Both the position numbers and the translations under genes were made by a program. A DNA stretch of 64,000 nt from Monarcha castaneiventris obscurior (lineage: Eukaryota > Chordata > Aves > Passeriformes > Monarchidae): positions 6,419,501 to 6,483,500 of the forward strand of contig JAMPIT010000417.1 in assembly GCA_026261815.1 (NCBI GenBank). Reading direction: 5' to 3'. Positions 21,910 to 36,185 of this stretch are shown piece after piece. Each line of letters begins with the position of its first letter. The stretch's first letter is position 1. Under the pieces are notes generated by a model. That model had not been told where the DNA came from, did no database searches, and saw only the letters and a list, made by a program, of their open reading frames with translations.

Positions 21910-24900
21910 ACACAAAGGAAGGAGAGTATTTTGGGGCGGGGGAGGGAAACAAGAACAAAACAAACAAACAAGAGGGAGAGAAAAGAAAAATAGAAATATA
22001 CAGAAAATATTAAAACCTTACAAATATAGGTTCTTGGGAAAAGAGAGAGAGCTCAGTGTTGTTGCGCTGTGCTGGTAATGCTCCTGAAGCACTGAATTGT
22101 TTTTTAACTCAGTACCTGTGCTTTTTTCCTACTCACTTTTTTACTCCTTAAAATGAGTCTTGGGCTTTTTTTTTGGTTTGTGTTCCCATTTCCCCCACCT
22201 CAGCCCAGGACTGGTGCAACTGTAGGTCACAATGCTCCTGATTCCCTGCACCACCCCCTGCCCCACACTGGCCACAGGATCCTTCCACCTGGGTGTAGGG
22301 ATGTCATCTTCATACCACTGTGCTGGAGGAGGGACGAGAAGAGGATGAGTCAGTGTTGGTGGAGACAAACACACTCTTGTTGCGTGCTAGCCAGAATGGG
22401 TGGGTGAGCTTGCTTTTTCTGTTATAGCTCTGCATGTAGACGGAGAGCATCTCCTGTGCCCACAGGCACAGACCATTGTGCTGTTGTGGCTCCAGCCCAA
22501 GCTGGCATCAGCTGTTCTGTCTGTGTGCTGAAAAGCACTACCTCTTCTCCATGACCATCTCCCAGCACATCACAGGGCAGGGCATTACTGTGAAATGGCT
22601 TCTTCCTGCTCCCTTCCTCATCTGCACTTCCAGCTGTGGCTGCAGGGGGACAGTGCTTTGAGCTTAGTGGCTCTGGTTATTGGACCTTTCTGTACCTGAG
22701 CAAGAGGTCCTTTTTGTGCTCTCTCAGGGCTGCCCAGTTGGTCTGGGTGACAGCCCCTGTGGTGTAGAAACACTGTCTGCCTGTCCCTGTGGTTTGGGGA
22801 AGTGGCACTGAACCAGCTGGACTCCACTTGGATCCTGCCCCCACTTCCCGGATGTTCTCCCCAGCAGCAGGGGCCAGCATCCACTTGAGGTGGCCTCTGA
22901 GGTTAGAGTTCTCATTATCTGCTGTGAATTCATCTTCTTGTATCAGAGAAGAAATTCCTCTTTTTAGTTAGTGAGGCAGCACAACTTTTCAGGAAGATAG
23001 GGTGATGTTGTTGAAGCTGCTGTCTTGAGTGGTAGCATAAGGGTTTGTGCTTTCAGCCAGGTATGCACCTGACTAAATCCCTTGCCTTGCTTTTCTGGAG
23101 AAGCTTGAGGAGGTGGCTGATCCAATGTGAAAAGGAAGCGCCTATCATAAATTCCTCATTCCATCCAGATCGCATCAGCACGGACAGCGGCAAGCTTAGG
23201 GCAGAGCAGGGATGGGTGATCCAAAGGCAAGTGGTCATCTCAGCCTGTGAATGTATGGTGCCCCTTCACAGGAGGGCTGGGATCTGGGACTCTGCAGCTT
23301 TCCCCAGGATGATGTGCTGCAGTCAAGCAGAAGTGGCTTTTCAGCTTGATTGCTTCTGTGTTGAGGACTCCAAAACCCACCTTCACAGAAAGCCAAAGGA
23401 GGGCAGCTTCAAGCCCAGGAAGGGTGGAGGCTTTTTAGGTGGAAAGGGAGGTCTCCTTAGAGGCTGCTGTGTGAGCATGGAAGTGTGCAAAGAGGAGAGA
23501 GATGGAGATGATGAAACTCCAGTCTTCGAAGTTCTCAGTTTAAATGAAAAATAAGCTTTTTGCTGCTTCCTGAGCTTGAGGTTTGGTTTTCTTTTAATGA
23601 TGCTTCTTGGAGCACAGTCTGAAATCCGCTCCTCCTATGCTTGTGGAACTAATGTGCTCTTTCAAGAAATCTCAGTTTCAGGTGAGATGAGCTTGACCAT
23701 GTGCTTTTCCTGCTCACTTCCCTGGGATGGAGGCACTCCAGCCCTTTTGTAGTTGTGTTGCCAGTGAGCATTTGCAGAAGGTAACGGGCTGTCCGAGGGA
23801 GACTGCCTCTGCCTGGAGTGCTCCAAGGAGACTTTCCAGTGCACCGTTCCTTTCGATGGGTGATGGGAACACAGTCCTGACCTCGTGCCTAGCATGGGCT
23901 CCCAAGGAGGCTGCTTGCTCTTGAGCTATGACCAACGCAGCAGGTGGGTGAGGAGAGCAGAGCCCAGCCAGTTTCTCCAAAGCTGGTGCCCACAGCCTCA
24001 ACCCCGCAGGTTTCCAGACTAGGACAAGTTGATGAGGAATGGCCCAGCTGTTGTCTTTCCCTTTTTTCTTTCCTTTGAACCTGCCGCTTTACAGATGCCA
24101 CCACTGCCATGGAGTTCTTCTCCCCAGCAGGGTGCTGCTGGGTGCTACCCCACATGCTACACTGGACTCTGCAGGGTGCTCAGCCCCTGGTGGCAGGACC
24201 TGGTCCAGTTGCCCCCCACTGTCCCCAAATCTGGCAAAGCTACCTGTGAGCCGCTGCCATGAGACAGCGTGCTCTCCTCCAGCACAGGGAGGGAGGGAAG
24301 AAGTGGGGATGTCCCCTGTCCACCTGCTTATGTGTGTGAAGCTTTGATGCTGCTTTGCCCTGCCACACGTATTATACTTGCTTTAAAAATAATGGTGTGA
24401 GTGGAAGGAGGAAAAGAAGAGGGACCAACCTCTTTGCATCTTAAAAGGAAAAAAGTGTGCTTCAGAAATGTTCCTCCAGCATCAGGCAGCAATGGAAACT
24501 AATGGCCTTTTCAGGTCTTTTCTAGTCTTGGATGTAGGCGTTCAGCTTCAATTTTATTTTTTAAAAACCTGCACTAATTTACCTGGTTTCTTAGGAAGAG
24601 AAGAGAGAAGATTTTTTTTTTTAACTTTTATTTTTTATGGGTTTATGTTCTTTTTGTTGATGTCCGTTTGTATTGAATAATTTGCTACATTTGTAAAATG
24701 TAAGAGGTATATAATATATGTATATTTCTAACGTAAAAAATGTAATTTTTTTCTTTTCAAGATTTTTTCTTAAAAAGAGGAGAGAAAAAATATTTTTTCA
24801 GGAAAAAACTTTAAAAAAAAAAAGAAGTGGTGAAGATTCCTTTCTCCCCACTCAGCCTCCCTTTCCTCCCGCCCCTCTCCGAGGAGTGAATCTACAGTTG

Positions 24901-25257
24901 CCTTGTGGGAGAGGAGTGAAAGAGGACAGAAGTCTGTATGTCTCCGAGTGGAGGGTTTCTGTGTGTGCTCTGCTTGGGGTTTTTTTGGAGAAGGGGACTA
25001 CTGAAAGGGGGGAACCAGGGGGGTTGCTGTCTTTTTCTTTTTTTTTCCTTCTTTTTTTTTTCTTTAGCGAAGGAGGAATACAATCAGAGTTTTGTATTCA
25101 GAATGTTGTGCAATATTTTGGAACGGGATATTGGTGTGTCTAGAGATTTAGTTAAAAACAAACAAAAAACCCCACAAAAAGGTTGATCAAATCTGTACAG
25201 TTTCTATTGTTCCAGATTTTTTTAAGTTTGTATTAAAAGCATGATATAATAACCGTT
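21910..25257 (+). other. TOB2: TOB2 3' UTR
   Basis: About 3.3 kb from the TGA to the cleavage region. The last 800 bases are strongly U- and A-rich, with T runs near 24610, 25035 and 25050. Long 3' UTRs are typical of TOB genes, whose mRNAs are unstable. Small open frames here have no recognisable similarity. Confidence 0.75.
25232..25237 (+). terminator. TOB2: TOB2 polyadenylation signal ATTAAA
   Basis: ATTAAA is followed about 25 bases later by a GT-rich element (GTCGTGTGGTGTGTGCTC, 25259-25276), the usual arrangement around a cleavage site near 25250-25258. AT richness drops sharply beyond it. Confidence 0.75.
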
Positions 25258-28200
25258 TGTCGTGTGGTGTGTGCTCAGTGCAGAGAGAACACCTCGGATG
25301 TGCCTGTTTTTGGGCAAGGAGGGATGCAGGCACCTTCAGATGAACTGGTGCTCAGTGTTAGCCTTGCAGGCAGGGTGTCCTGCTTTCACAGCGTTAGGAA
25401 TAGCTCAGTGGTGCCCAGGATTGTGCAACAGGGCCAGGACAGCTGTCTCAGTGACCTCTCCTGCTGCCAAGAATAGCAGTACATAGGAAAAAGTGGTGAT
25501 GTGCCTGGCTATCCCTGGTCCTGCCGTGATTCAGCTCCCTGGAGATGGGGGAGAGGAGGGAGCGGGATGCCTCTGGTGCATGGTGCTTTGGGGGCCTTCA
25601 GTCAAGCAGCAGAGTTCCTAAAATACCCAGATTCTGTGGCAGCTCGCTAGGACCATCCCCGATGAGGTCGGGTTAGGAGCCCTCTGGTGTCACTACACGG
25701 GGTAGATGAAGCTCCCCTATGCAGTGCTTCCTGCAGAGAGGTGCTGGTTTTGGGTTGATTTCTTTCTCCTCTGCACAAGCCAGTTTGTGTTTATCCTGGG
25801 GTGGCTGGGGTACTTGCTAAGCTAAGGGAGCATCGAGGTGCATGTGCAGGCTCTGTCCTCCCTGCTGTGAATCCAAGGACTTCCTATAGTGGGGTGGGCT
25901 TGAGGCTGGATATGAGAACATGCGCAGCAGTGATAGTGGTTTGATTTTGTTTTTCTTTCTAACCTCTCACTGCTCAATTGCAATCAGAATTTCTGTTCAA
26001 GAGAGCAACTCCTTTTTAGCAAAAGGAGATGAGATGGCTGAGGAAGGTGCTGAAGTGCCTGTCACGCCCCACAGGTGCCGATGGCTGTGTGACCCAGCTT
26101 CCCCAGCCCCACCACACTCCTCCTGCTCAAGGAGTGCCTCACAGTTCCCCATGCTGCCTCCTTAAAAAGCTGTTGAAGGGAGCTGCTCTGAACGTCCTTG
26201 AGGAAACCAAACAAGGAACTGGACTGCCACAAGCATCCTTAGCCATGCCCTCCCAGCCCCTCTAGCCTAAATTTCTTCCTGGAAGAGCTCGCTGTGCCCT
26301 TGGTTTTGTGAGCCCCAGGAGCTGGGCTGCTGCTCATGCCGGCTGTGTGCTGCATGACTGTCACACTCCGCCAGGCAACAAAACTATTTTTTCCCCTTTG
26401 TGTCTCAAACCTCTTGTAATCATTTATCTAAAGCATGCACAAACGCTTGCCCTTAGATGTGTTTTTGGAAATGGAAGACCGAGGGCAACTATGTGCCTTC
26501 CTGATCCTTGCCCTGCATTTGCTTAGCTGTGACGCAGGGAGGCATGGAGCCTTTCCCTTTTTGGGCACAGGTACAGCCTGGAATTGGTTTACAGCTGATA
26601 GCTGCACAGCCTGGGCAGGGATTAGGGAAGGTTTAGTATAGCCATGTTCCTCATGGGGTATTTGCCAGTGTGCTGTCTCAGGGAGCAGGGAGAGTGTAGG
26701 GAGCTGAACCCCACATAGTGCAGTGTGCAGGGAGAGGCCCTGCCTTCCATCAGCCTTCAGAGGGGAGCTGCTGGAGCCCTGTGGGGCCAGTGTGGGGTAG
26801 TGCCTGGGTGTGGGAGCGTTTGCCGGATGTTTGGACAGTGACCGAGTCGGTCCCGGAGTAGCGTGCTCCAGCAAGGCATGGCAACAAGATGGGACTTGTC
26901 TCCTGAAACCTCCAAAGCTAGGGGTGTGGGGGTGTTGTTTAGACACTCGTCATAGGGGACTCCGTTACTAAGAAGGAAACTTGCAACTTGAGTCACTGAG
27001 AAGGCAGGCTCCCGCCTGAAAGGAGACAGCTCGGGTAGAAAATGCCACGCTTCAGCCTTGGGCTTTTCACTCTGTCACAGCAGCAGCAGCAGTTTCTGAC
27101 TCGAATCAGGCTGTTTGGGGAGTAGGAAGGGGCTGGTGCCCAGAGGAAAGCCTTATGCAAGCATGAAAAGCCATTCTCTGGACTGTGTTTAAAATACAGG
27201 CCCAGTGAAATAGCCTGAGTTTAGCTCAACAGGAGAGCCTCCTGGAGATTTGGGATTACTGAGATTGAATAACACATGGCATGGGTGCTGCCAACAGCGG
27301 GTGCCTCCCCGTGTCCCAGCACTTGCCGACATGCCAGGACCGAGAGGTGGAAAAACACCACTGGTGGGGGGGCCAGGACCTGCTGAGTCCTTGGCATCCG
27401 TGAGGAGTTTTCCTGCCAATGCCACCTGCTCCATGCTCACATGGCTGCAGCCGCAGCACTGCCCATGGCCCCAGCGGGTGTGAGGGGCAAGGTTGATGCC
27501 ACGGTTGCAAAGGGACAGACAGGTCTTTCCACCCCACATGTGTCCTCACCAGAGCACAGGCACCAGCCCAGCAGCAGGCTGTGGCCAAGGTTAGCCACCT
27601 CCAAAACTTTGTGCTTTTTCCTTTGGTTTCTGTGGCCAGGTTCCAATTCAAACATAGCCAGGAACATGTTCACCCCAGCCTTGCAGAGTTGATCTTCCAG
27701 TGTCCCCCCACTGCTGCTTATGTTGTCACCTCCAGAAATTTGATCTTTTTATTAAGCTGCTGAAGAATGAACCTTTCACCCTTCATCCCAGAGACACTCC
27801 AGTGAATGATAAGCCCCATCTGGGACACATGGTGCTTTTGAGTTGTACTGGTCAGTGAAGGGCACATTTTGTGTGTGGCCATTGCCAGTGGCAAAAGCGA
27901 CTCCAGCATGGTACATGCACGTGTCGGGAAGGAATGTGTTCTTTATTCTTCCCTTAGAGGCCCTCAAAGGCACAGGAGCAAGGTAGGAAAAGAGGGTCAG
28001 GGTTAAATTTTGCCTCTTTGCCTTGAGGAGGGGCAGGAAATGGTACAGGTGAAACTGTGGGGGGAACTTGCTCCCTCTTCACCAAATGCCGAGGAGGCAA
28101 GAGTAGTCCCCATGTTATTCTGCAGTTGCTGAGACCTAGTTGGGTGGGGGGGGTGGGATTTGTGCTTATTTTTGTTGGCCTCGCACTGCTGGCACAGTTT

Positions 28201-31200
28201 GACTGCTGAAGGAAGCAGATCCTCAGGAGGGAGTGTGTCCCTCCCACTTGGCAGGGTGTTTCCACCAAGGACAAAGTTTTCCTTCAAGTGAATCAGCCAG
28301 AAACTGCTTGCAGAAGGTGCAGCTGGGGCTTTCATCAGAAAAAAATGAACCTGAAATGACCCACGCAAGGTGATGCATAGGGAGGGCAATGGGCGATGTT
28401 GCTGCAGCAGGAAATGCTTCTTTCACGGGCCTCGGTTTCAGAGCTCAGCGAATTCACGCAAGGGCCAAGTCCAGCTTCCCTCAGCAACAGGCATTCTTGC
28501 ATTTCCTGATCTTCCTGCGGTCGGGTTCAGTGTCAACACGTGCTGCTGCGGGCTCCCTCAGAGGCATGAGCGGCGTCACAGCAGGCCTCGGGCGCCTTTC
28601 CAAAATCTACCGAGGTCATCCTCTGTCCCCGCCTGTGCCCAGCATTGCCGTGCAGTGCTGAGCTGCAGCCGGGAGCACAATACCCAAAGTGGCAGCACTC
28701 ACACAATGCACTGGGCAAGTGAGGGGCACACAGAAAAACCGCGGGGAACCAAAGAGACCTAATCTGCCAGGGGAGCACTGGAGTTGGCATCCTTGTGGGG
28801 ACAGACTGGCAGCACAGTGGAGAACACGGGGAAAAGAGCAGCAGTGGTGTCTGGAAGACCAAGACAAACTGCCAAGGAAGGACTGAGGAGGAGAGGGATG
28901 GAGGACAGCACCCCAGGGATATCTGAGGTGTTTATACACAGGTGCTGACGTCATGGGGAGGCAAGGGAGGCAGGAACTCTCCTCTTCCCACCCCTACCTG
29001 GTGAAATGGTGCATGTTCCCAGTGACCCAACAGGGGTGGCAGCTGCATAGGTCTTTTCCCTTGTGAGCACAGCCCAGCAGAGCCTCCCCATCCCCTCCTG
29101 GCTCCCTGCTTGTTGAACTCTCATACATGATCCTCCTCCAGCTCTCTCTCTGGGCTGATCCTGACATGGTGTTTCCCCTCTGGGGACATGGCTAGATCTC
29201 ACAGGGGGCTCTGAGTCACAGTGCTGTTACTGCCTCCAGTACAGACATGGAGAAGCCGAGGTTTGGGGAGCGGCCATGGCTTCATGGCACTCACAGGGAG
29301 TGTGAGCACTGGGCCGGCAACCATCGGTCTCTTCTGCTGCCTCATGCTGATCCTGCCAGCACTGGGAGCTGCTCTGAATGGGAAAGGAGGTGATGCAAAG
29401 GGAGGGGACGGAGACATGCTGGGGAAGGGCAGTTTATCCCTCGCAGCCACGCCACTGCCAGCCACCGCTGAGGAAGGGAAAGGGCTTGACAAACCCAGAC
29501 AAAATAGGATCTAACCAAACAAGACCAGAAAGAGCACAAGTGAGCTGTGATGCTCCAAGGCAGAGCCGAAGGTGATCTGCACTGCTGAGGAGAGCAGTGT
29601 AAGCTGTCACTGTTGGACAAGGCATTGGATGCTACAACCCACAGCCTAAGTGCTAACACAACAGCACAGGGAACCCCAAATTGCCGATTTTTAGAAACAT
29701 AAACAAAGAAAATTTCTTGTGTTCTGGATTATAAATCACACCACAGATCAATTGTATAAAACCATGCAAGAGAGACATCACTAGGTTCTTCAAACGAGAG
29801 ACTTGACCATTGAGAATAACCAGTCAAAGCCAGCTAAGAAAGATTATTTTATTTTGACAAGGCTTTGTTTTTAATCTTGGAATTATTGTCTTCTCCAAAG
29901 GTACAGTGCTCTTTGAAAAATCCTGTTTTCCTTCATGGAGATACTTGTTATGGAAATTTTTTGACCAGTCACTGAACTTAAGTAGAAACCTTCCCAAAGT
30001 CAATGGTTGCAGAGGTGAGAGTGAGGGCTACAAGAGCTCCATCGCCAGCAGAGAATAATACAGCCTGTAACCAGCAGGTACTCCATCAGTCATATAAGGC
30101 CAGTGTTTATTGCAGAAAGCCACTGACCACATTTTTTGTGAACACACAGACAACATCACAGCTGAAAAGATGTTGCTACTTTATATTTTTAAAGAAACAA
30201 CTCCAAGCTTCCCAGTGTGCACCTTAAAACGCTATGAAAGGACCCAAGTCCATCCAAACTTGACTCCAGTTCTTTATATTGTGGGGTGCCTTAGACTGAA
30301 CTGTTGACTCTTCTGAGTGCACAGAGTAACTGCTAAGACCTGTGGTTTTTCCAGCAGCACCTGATTGATCTCTGTGATGAAGCTTTCCTGGAAAGTGGAA
30401 TGAACTGGTCGAGTGAGGTCATCTGAGGGCCACAACAGCAATCTCAAAGCACAACTAGGAAGTGGGGGTCTGTGTTAGTAACTGTGTGCTGACCCTTGCC
30501 TTGCCTGGCCAGTAGAGCTTCATAGTCCAGAACCAGTTGGAGCTGGATATCATCCTTTGACATACCTGGAGTGTGCTACAAAGTTACACAAGTATCTTCT
30601 CCAGAGCTGCTCTGCCCTCCTAGGGCTGCCCGAGCTGGTGGGGCTGGCCCCATGAGGAAGCCACAAAAGCTAGACAGCAGCACTGCACTGGAGAAGACTG
30701 TGTCGCCTCAGTGGTACGACAGAGCTTCCCACAAATGGCTGGAGGTGCCTTTTGGCTTCCACAGCCTGGGAGGTAAAAGGGCAAATGGAAAGGGTGTCAC
30801 TGTGTTTGCCTGGTTGGCAAAACCCCAGTGATTTTATCCAGTGACGCTTGCTAACCTTGACAGAACTGGGTACAGGCAGCTGGCTCTGACCTCACAAAAC
30901 CCCCAACAAACCCTTCCCAAGTATTTTTCTGTGATACAACTCTGTTGAGAAAGGTACAGTTAGCAAGGCGCCCCCCCCCCCCATTTTTTTCACTGTCTTT
31001 GACGTTATCCTCTCCCCCTGCAAGGTCTGCAGACAGAAAGGGGTCTCCACTGCAGGCTGTGCTGCTCCCCTGCCAGCCACACGCACAGAGACCTTTTCCT
31101 CTGCTCCCATGCCTGGTGAGGCCACTCTCTTCACCTCGAAATACTGGTGGGGGAAGTGGTAATTGTTGCTCCTGGAGGGAGCCACGTTTCCTCCTAGAGG

Positions 31201-33897
31201 TAATTGTCACTTGGCATGATCTTACTCATCTTGGTGGTGACAGGGGCTGGCTTTCTAGGCTCTTCTACTGGTAAAGCAGGCTGCAGGGCCGAGGCTCTCC
31301 ACCTCGCAAACACTTAAAAGCCTCTTGCCAGGGGTGTAGCTGTCTTCACTCCTGCCTGGAGCCTACCCTGCCAAAGCGTTCACTTGTGCTGGGTGAATGC
31401 TGGCCTCCTCACACCTTGCCAAGCAAAGTAGGTCTGACCTCAGGGAGTTACACACTCAAACTGGCCCACAGATGAGTTTGTCTGCTCTGCTTTGTGGATC
31501 TGTTCACCAGGCAGAGTAGAAAGGAAGGTGAACAGATGCAACTGCACCCCTGTAATGTTTTCTGTTACCTGCACATGCTGCCAAAAGCTATAGGAAGACC
31601 CCGAGGGTATGGAAAGGTTTCCCAGCCCTCTGGACATGACATCAGCTTATGCCACTATGGATGCTGCATTCCCCAGGTAGCAGCTCATCCACTTGGGGAA
31701 CTTGGGAAGCATCCTTCTCCAAAGCCCTAACCTTCTCCTCTCCCTCATCTATCTTCCTTGCTCCAAGGAATTATTTTCCCTAAACACTGTGGCCTCATCC
31801 TAGGAGCAAATAGCAGCTAGCAGTAGGGTGTAAGGGAGAGTTCTGCCATCAGTGAGCAGCCCTATCTCTCCCTTTGCCTCCTGCTGTACATATCCCCCTT
31901 GTGCCATTCACCTGTAAGCAGCTGGTTCCCTTTTTTCCCCCTCCGCAGCCCTTCCTGGTCTTCTCCACTTCCCACATATGCCTTGCCTGTCTGGCAACAG
32001 CTGCCCTCCATGCAGTGAAACAGCCATTTCCAAAAATGTCAGCCCCAGCACGTAGCTGTGGGAGCTGGTCGCTGAGTTGCACAGTGGGAGCGCTTGGCTG
32101 CACACTGGCCCATCTTGGAGCAGTTGGCTTGGCTGGCAGCAGCATCCCTGCTCTGCTACCACTGCTGCAATAGCCCAATTAGTAGCTCAGGTGTTGCCAC
32201 AATCTTTGGCTGCGGCCCAAGAGCTAATGATGGAGCAGGTGGCAGATGTGAGGATTGCAGAAGCGTGGCTGGAGATGAGGGGAGCACATTTGGAACAGCT
32301 TGTTGAGACCAGTCTTTGCTGACCAGCTGGGATGATGGTTTTTGCAAGGTGTGTTCTTGCTTTGCAGAAGTCTCCAAAACAACTTTCAACCTCTGAAGGA
32401 TGCTGCAGCTGCATTTGGCTCTCCCACCCCTCCCAGGATATCCAAAATTATCTTGGGATTACAGCAGTGACCATAGCTGTGGCCACTGGTTTACAGCAGG
32501 AGGAAAACTCATTAAACTCAAAAGGTGTTTAATCAGAAGCAAAGTGGCAACAGAGCATTTACATGTCATTCATGGTGATGCAACATGATGATAGAGGGGA
32601 ATCAATGTCATTGTCTGATGAAAGCAGCTCTCCTGCACGAATTCCTGCTCTACCAAATTCCTGCCCTGTGTGTCTACCACAAATGGCCTGAGGCATTTGG
32701 GAATTACTGATCCCAAAGCAAAACCATAGAAGGAAGATGGGAGGGAGGAGAGGAGAGGCTGAAAAATGGTGGTGGAAACTGTCTAGAAGTGTACAGGCGG
32801 TGCAGTGAAGAACGTGCAACTTGACACGCAGCAAGAGCTTGAGGAGCTTTCTCCAAGCAGATTGAAGAACTGGTTAAAAAGAGGCTTAGAGCTATGACCA
32901 AAGAAGCTGTTGATGCAGTTTGACTCCTGCTGTGCTTACAGAAGCAGGAGTTTGTACCTTCTTTGTAGGCAAACAGGATTATGTCAAACTACCTAATGCC
33001 GTCATTCAGTTCTCTTACTAATGGAAACATTGAGTATGGGCTAATTGCTCGAGCCAAAAAGGAAGACAGGTTTTTATGATCACCATACTGTGTTACCTAC
33101 GAATACAAACTGCTCCTTTCAGTGCTCTGCATAAAGCAGGAATATAGATCCAGCTCTGCTTGCTTATGCTTGTGGAAGAGTCAGGATACATGGACCCTCT
33201 GAATCTTTTCCATCCTAAGCTCTTGTCCTTGCCGTCCTTCCCCTGGGCCTGTTTCTGCTTCTGCTTGCACTCAGTATCAGAGCTGACTTCTGGGGGCATT
33301 ACAGCCCTTGGGTGTCAGGCCCTCAGTGGGCTGCAAAGCAAAGGAGTGAAAGTCTGCTCTTGGGTCTGTATCCACTATATTGATGCTTCTTTCCCCCAGT
33401 GGCTCCAAAAACACCTTCAAGACCACCCACTGCTGCTGAAACACAGCCCCATCTTGAAAAGAGCTGTGTGACAGTGGGTGTCAGGGCAGCCATTTTGTAC
33501 TAATAATAATAATTTTGTACTAATGCCATGTCGTGGTAGGGAAGACAGAAATGACTAATTAAAATGTTGCAGAGATAGTCAAGTCATGAGAGCATTACTC
33601 AAGTGCAATTTAGCTGGGAAGCTGCAATTCACAGCTCTTCTATTACAAAAATACCACGGGGCTTAATTGGACACATTGTTGTCAAGGTATCGGGTTAGCA
33701 TCCTGCCTGAAAGCAGCTCCAGGCTACCCACCACCCAGCCTGGGCATCGGGTCAGAGCCATCCACTGCTGGCTCCCTAGCAGCTGGTGCCAATTCCAGCA
33801 ACAATAGGTTTTTTTGGCCTAATACCAGGCAGGCCTAAGGTGTCTCAGCTTGTCACAGTTCAGTGTGGCATGCTTCAGATTAGGGTAACAATATCAT
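25258..33897. other. Intergenic sequence right of TOB2, no gene seen
   Basis: About 8.6 kb of roughly balanced composition. Several short open frames exist on both strands, but none shows domain similarity or a consistent set of splice signals. A 12-base C run (30971-30982) is a simple feature. An AT-rich patch at about 29680-29960 stands out from its surroundings but carries nothing I can name. Confidence 0.55.
30971..30982. repeat. Homopolymer C run (12 bases)
   Basis: Twelve consecutive cytosines followed closely by a T run; prone to length error or variation. Confidence 0.9.
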
Positions 33898-33931
33898 CAG
33901 TGGGAAGAAGAATTCAGTGGGAAGAAGAATC
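33898..33931. repeat. 17-bp tandem duplication
   Basis: CAGTGGGAAGAAGAATT is repeated once in direct tandem, the second copy ending in TC. Confidence 0.9.
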
Positions 33932-36060
33932 CCAAAGCCTTACTGTTCCTCAGGTAGATACTTCTTGATGACTTACATAATTTTGCAACTGTTGCTCTCT
34001 TTCATGAGCCATCCCCACATCCTCTAATGAAGAATGTGATGAAGAAACTACTTTGTAGTGAAGGGAGAAACCTGAGAGAGGAGCTTGGTTCTTGTTAGCT
34101 AGCAGTCAGAGTGGACTCTACATAGCTCCCAAGTGTACTCCGTCTCTGCAGTGAAGGTCCCAAGACATGCAGGGGCCTGAAGCAGTTGGACTTCAAGCAG
34201 CAGAGAGAAGACAGGTAAGAAACATCAGCCTCTATGGGCCTGAGGTAGATTAGTGAGAGAACTGGTGCCTGAAGCACCCATTGTAGCAGCCACAGTCCCT
34301 CCCTCCCCTGCGTCTCAGTCTTTGCTTTTACAGCTGTAGCAACAAGTAACAGAGGTCTGGTGTAGTGGAACTGTGTAGGAGGAGGGCTCAGCTGAGAGGT
34401 GTGAGTTGCAGATGGACTTGGAGCCCACAGTTCCGGGTAGAAATGGAGTTTGGAGCTCTAATATGGTTTGCAGGAGTCGAGAGCTCTTTTATTGACAGCT
34501 CCAGCACCACTTTGGCCAGTGGCCACCACTGACTGGGAAATGAAGGGGGAGAGAGATGAGGCAGAGAAGGACAAGAGAGAGGAGAGAGCAAAAGACATTT
34601 GATGAGTAAAGTCTAGCCAAGCAACGGAGATGGAGGGAGGGGAAAGCAAGGGGTAACACAAAGAGAGAGATGGAAGAGAGAGCAGCCTTCCAACAGGCCA
34701 GAGAAGGGAGGCAGAAAGGAGCTGGATGTAAAGAGGACAACAGCTCCCATACCTGGCACATTTCTCTCCTACTGTTGCTGTCTTGGAAAAAATGAGCCTG
34801 GCTTTTTCTGAAAATGCTTAGTGAGCAATTACCACAAATACCTTCCATAATACATTCTGTGATACTGTGAATCTAAATGAGGTATGTTTCACGAGAGGAA
34901 GTCATGGGCTCAACAAGGCATCTCACCCCTGTGAAAAGACCCTCCCTGAAAGGCTAATGTGGGTCCAGGCCTGCACAAGAGGCAGCAGAAGCAGCCAGGC
35001 TTTGGGGAAGGACTGTTTTGGTCCCAAGGGACCTGGTCCAAAGGAAGAGAAAGATGCAGACACATCCCTGGCAGCCCTGCAACCAGTGAGAACAGCTCTG
35101 AGCTTTCACTGCCCCAGACTGGGAGGTCAGAGGTGCATCCTCTGCTCTGGGCCAGAGAAAATCACTTTTGCCAGGAAACACAGGCGAGATCTTCAGTCTA
35201 GCTGGCCTGCACATGGTGCCCCTGCAAAACTCTGCTCTGCTCTCTCAGCTCCTCATGCTGATTGCCAACACAGGTGTCACGCTCACCAGAGACACCTCGT
35301 TTTCCATATGCTAGAAATGCCCAGTCTTGCCTCAGCTTGGCCAGCAGCTCCTCAAACCTCCTGCCAAGGCTGTTATTACCACCTCTCCTCAATGGGGCAC
35401 GATGGTGAGGCTCAGCCTAAGCACAGTGTGTGCCCAGGATCTCAGTTGGTGCCAGTGGGATGCAGGGGGAGAATGAGCTTCCCCACACCTGGATTCATTC
35501 ATAGGCCAAAAGCCTTGCAGCGGGTCCAGCTGAATGATGTAGAGCCAGGGAGGACATGCAGTGGGACTTACTCACTGCTCTGGGATGTCAGTCCTAATGG
35601 AAAACAGCAGGGAGTAGTTTGAATATGCCATAAATATTTACTAGCTAAGGCATCCATTTCCCCACCAGTTGTTAGAAGTCCTTAGATGCCTGAACTTTCA
35701 GGATTGGACTCCGGCTTCTGCTGCAGCATCAGGAGAACCATCCCAGCACCATCCCAGCACCATCCTGGCAAGTCCATGTCATGCCTCCTGTGCAGTGGGT
35801 GACTGCATGGCTGCCAAACCAGCCCCAGACCGGCCGAGCCCCTGGGCAACAGTCACCTCCTGTGAAGTATGGTTGGTGTGTGGATGTGGAAATAGCCCGG
35901 TGTGGTTGGAGACTGGGATGAGCCGCATTGTTCTCCCCACTGACGGGGGCTGCTGAGAAACGTCAATGTTTCCCTTTGCTCTGGGAGAAGCTAACCCTTT
36001 TCTCTGGGTCTCAGCCTTTCTTTCAGTGGCCAGCCCTCCACACACAAACTCCGGGCTCCA
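33932..36060. other. Intergenic sequence, no supported gene
   Basis: A 251-codon open frame runs at 34867-35622 on the plus strand, but it has no recognisable domain and no obvious signals that it is translated. The rest is unremarkable. An 11-bp triplicated unit (CCATCCCAGCA) lies at 35738-35770. Confidence 0.5.
35738..35770. repeat. 11-bp tandem repeat, three copies
   Basis: CCATCCCAGCA occurs twice exactly, then once as CCATCCTGGCA. Confidence 0.9.
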
Positions 36061-36094
36061 GCGGCGTGTTCCTTCTCAGCCTGCGCAGCACAGG

Positions 36095-36185
36095 CACGTG
36101 GCTGGCGCTTAGGAGACGCACTTTAAATAACCGCACCACAGTGACTCATGCCTTACCCAAGGCAGTCTGGCTGCTGGCATATAAA
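36095..36185 (+). promoter_or_regulatory. Candidate TATA-type promoter in the TOB2-TEF gap
   Basis: Within 91 bp, all readable on the plus strand, there are a CACGTG E-box (36095-36100), an AP-1 site TGACTCA (36142-36148) and a TATAAA (36180-36185). An initiation site would be expected near 36210. The spacing is promoter-like, but no downstream gene is recognised, so any product may be non-coding. Confidence 0.3.

Noticed and set aside
34867..35622. 251-codon plus-strand open frame in the intergenic gap
   Set aside because: It is long for this composition, but it has no recognisable domain, no clear promoter directly upstream and no flanking splice signals that fit a gene. Comparison with other birds (coding-substitution pattern) would decide; none was possible here.
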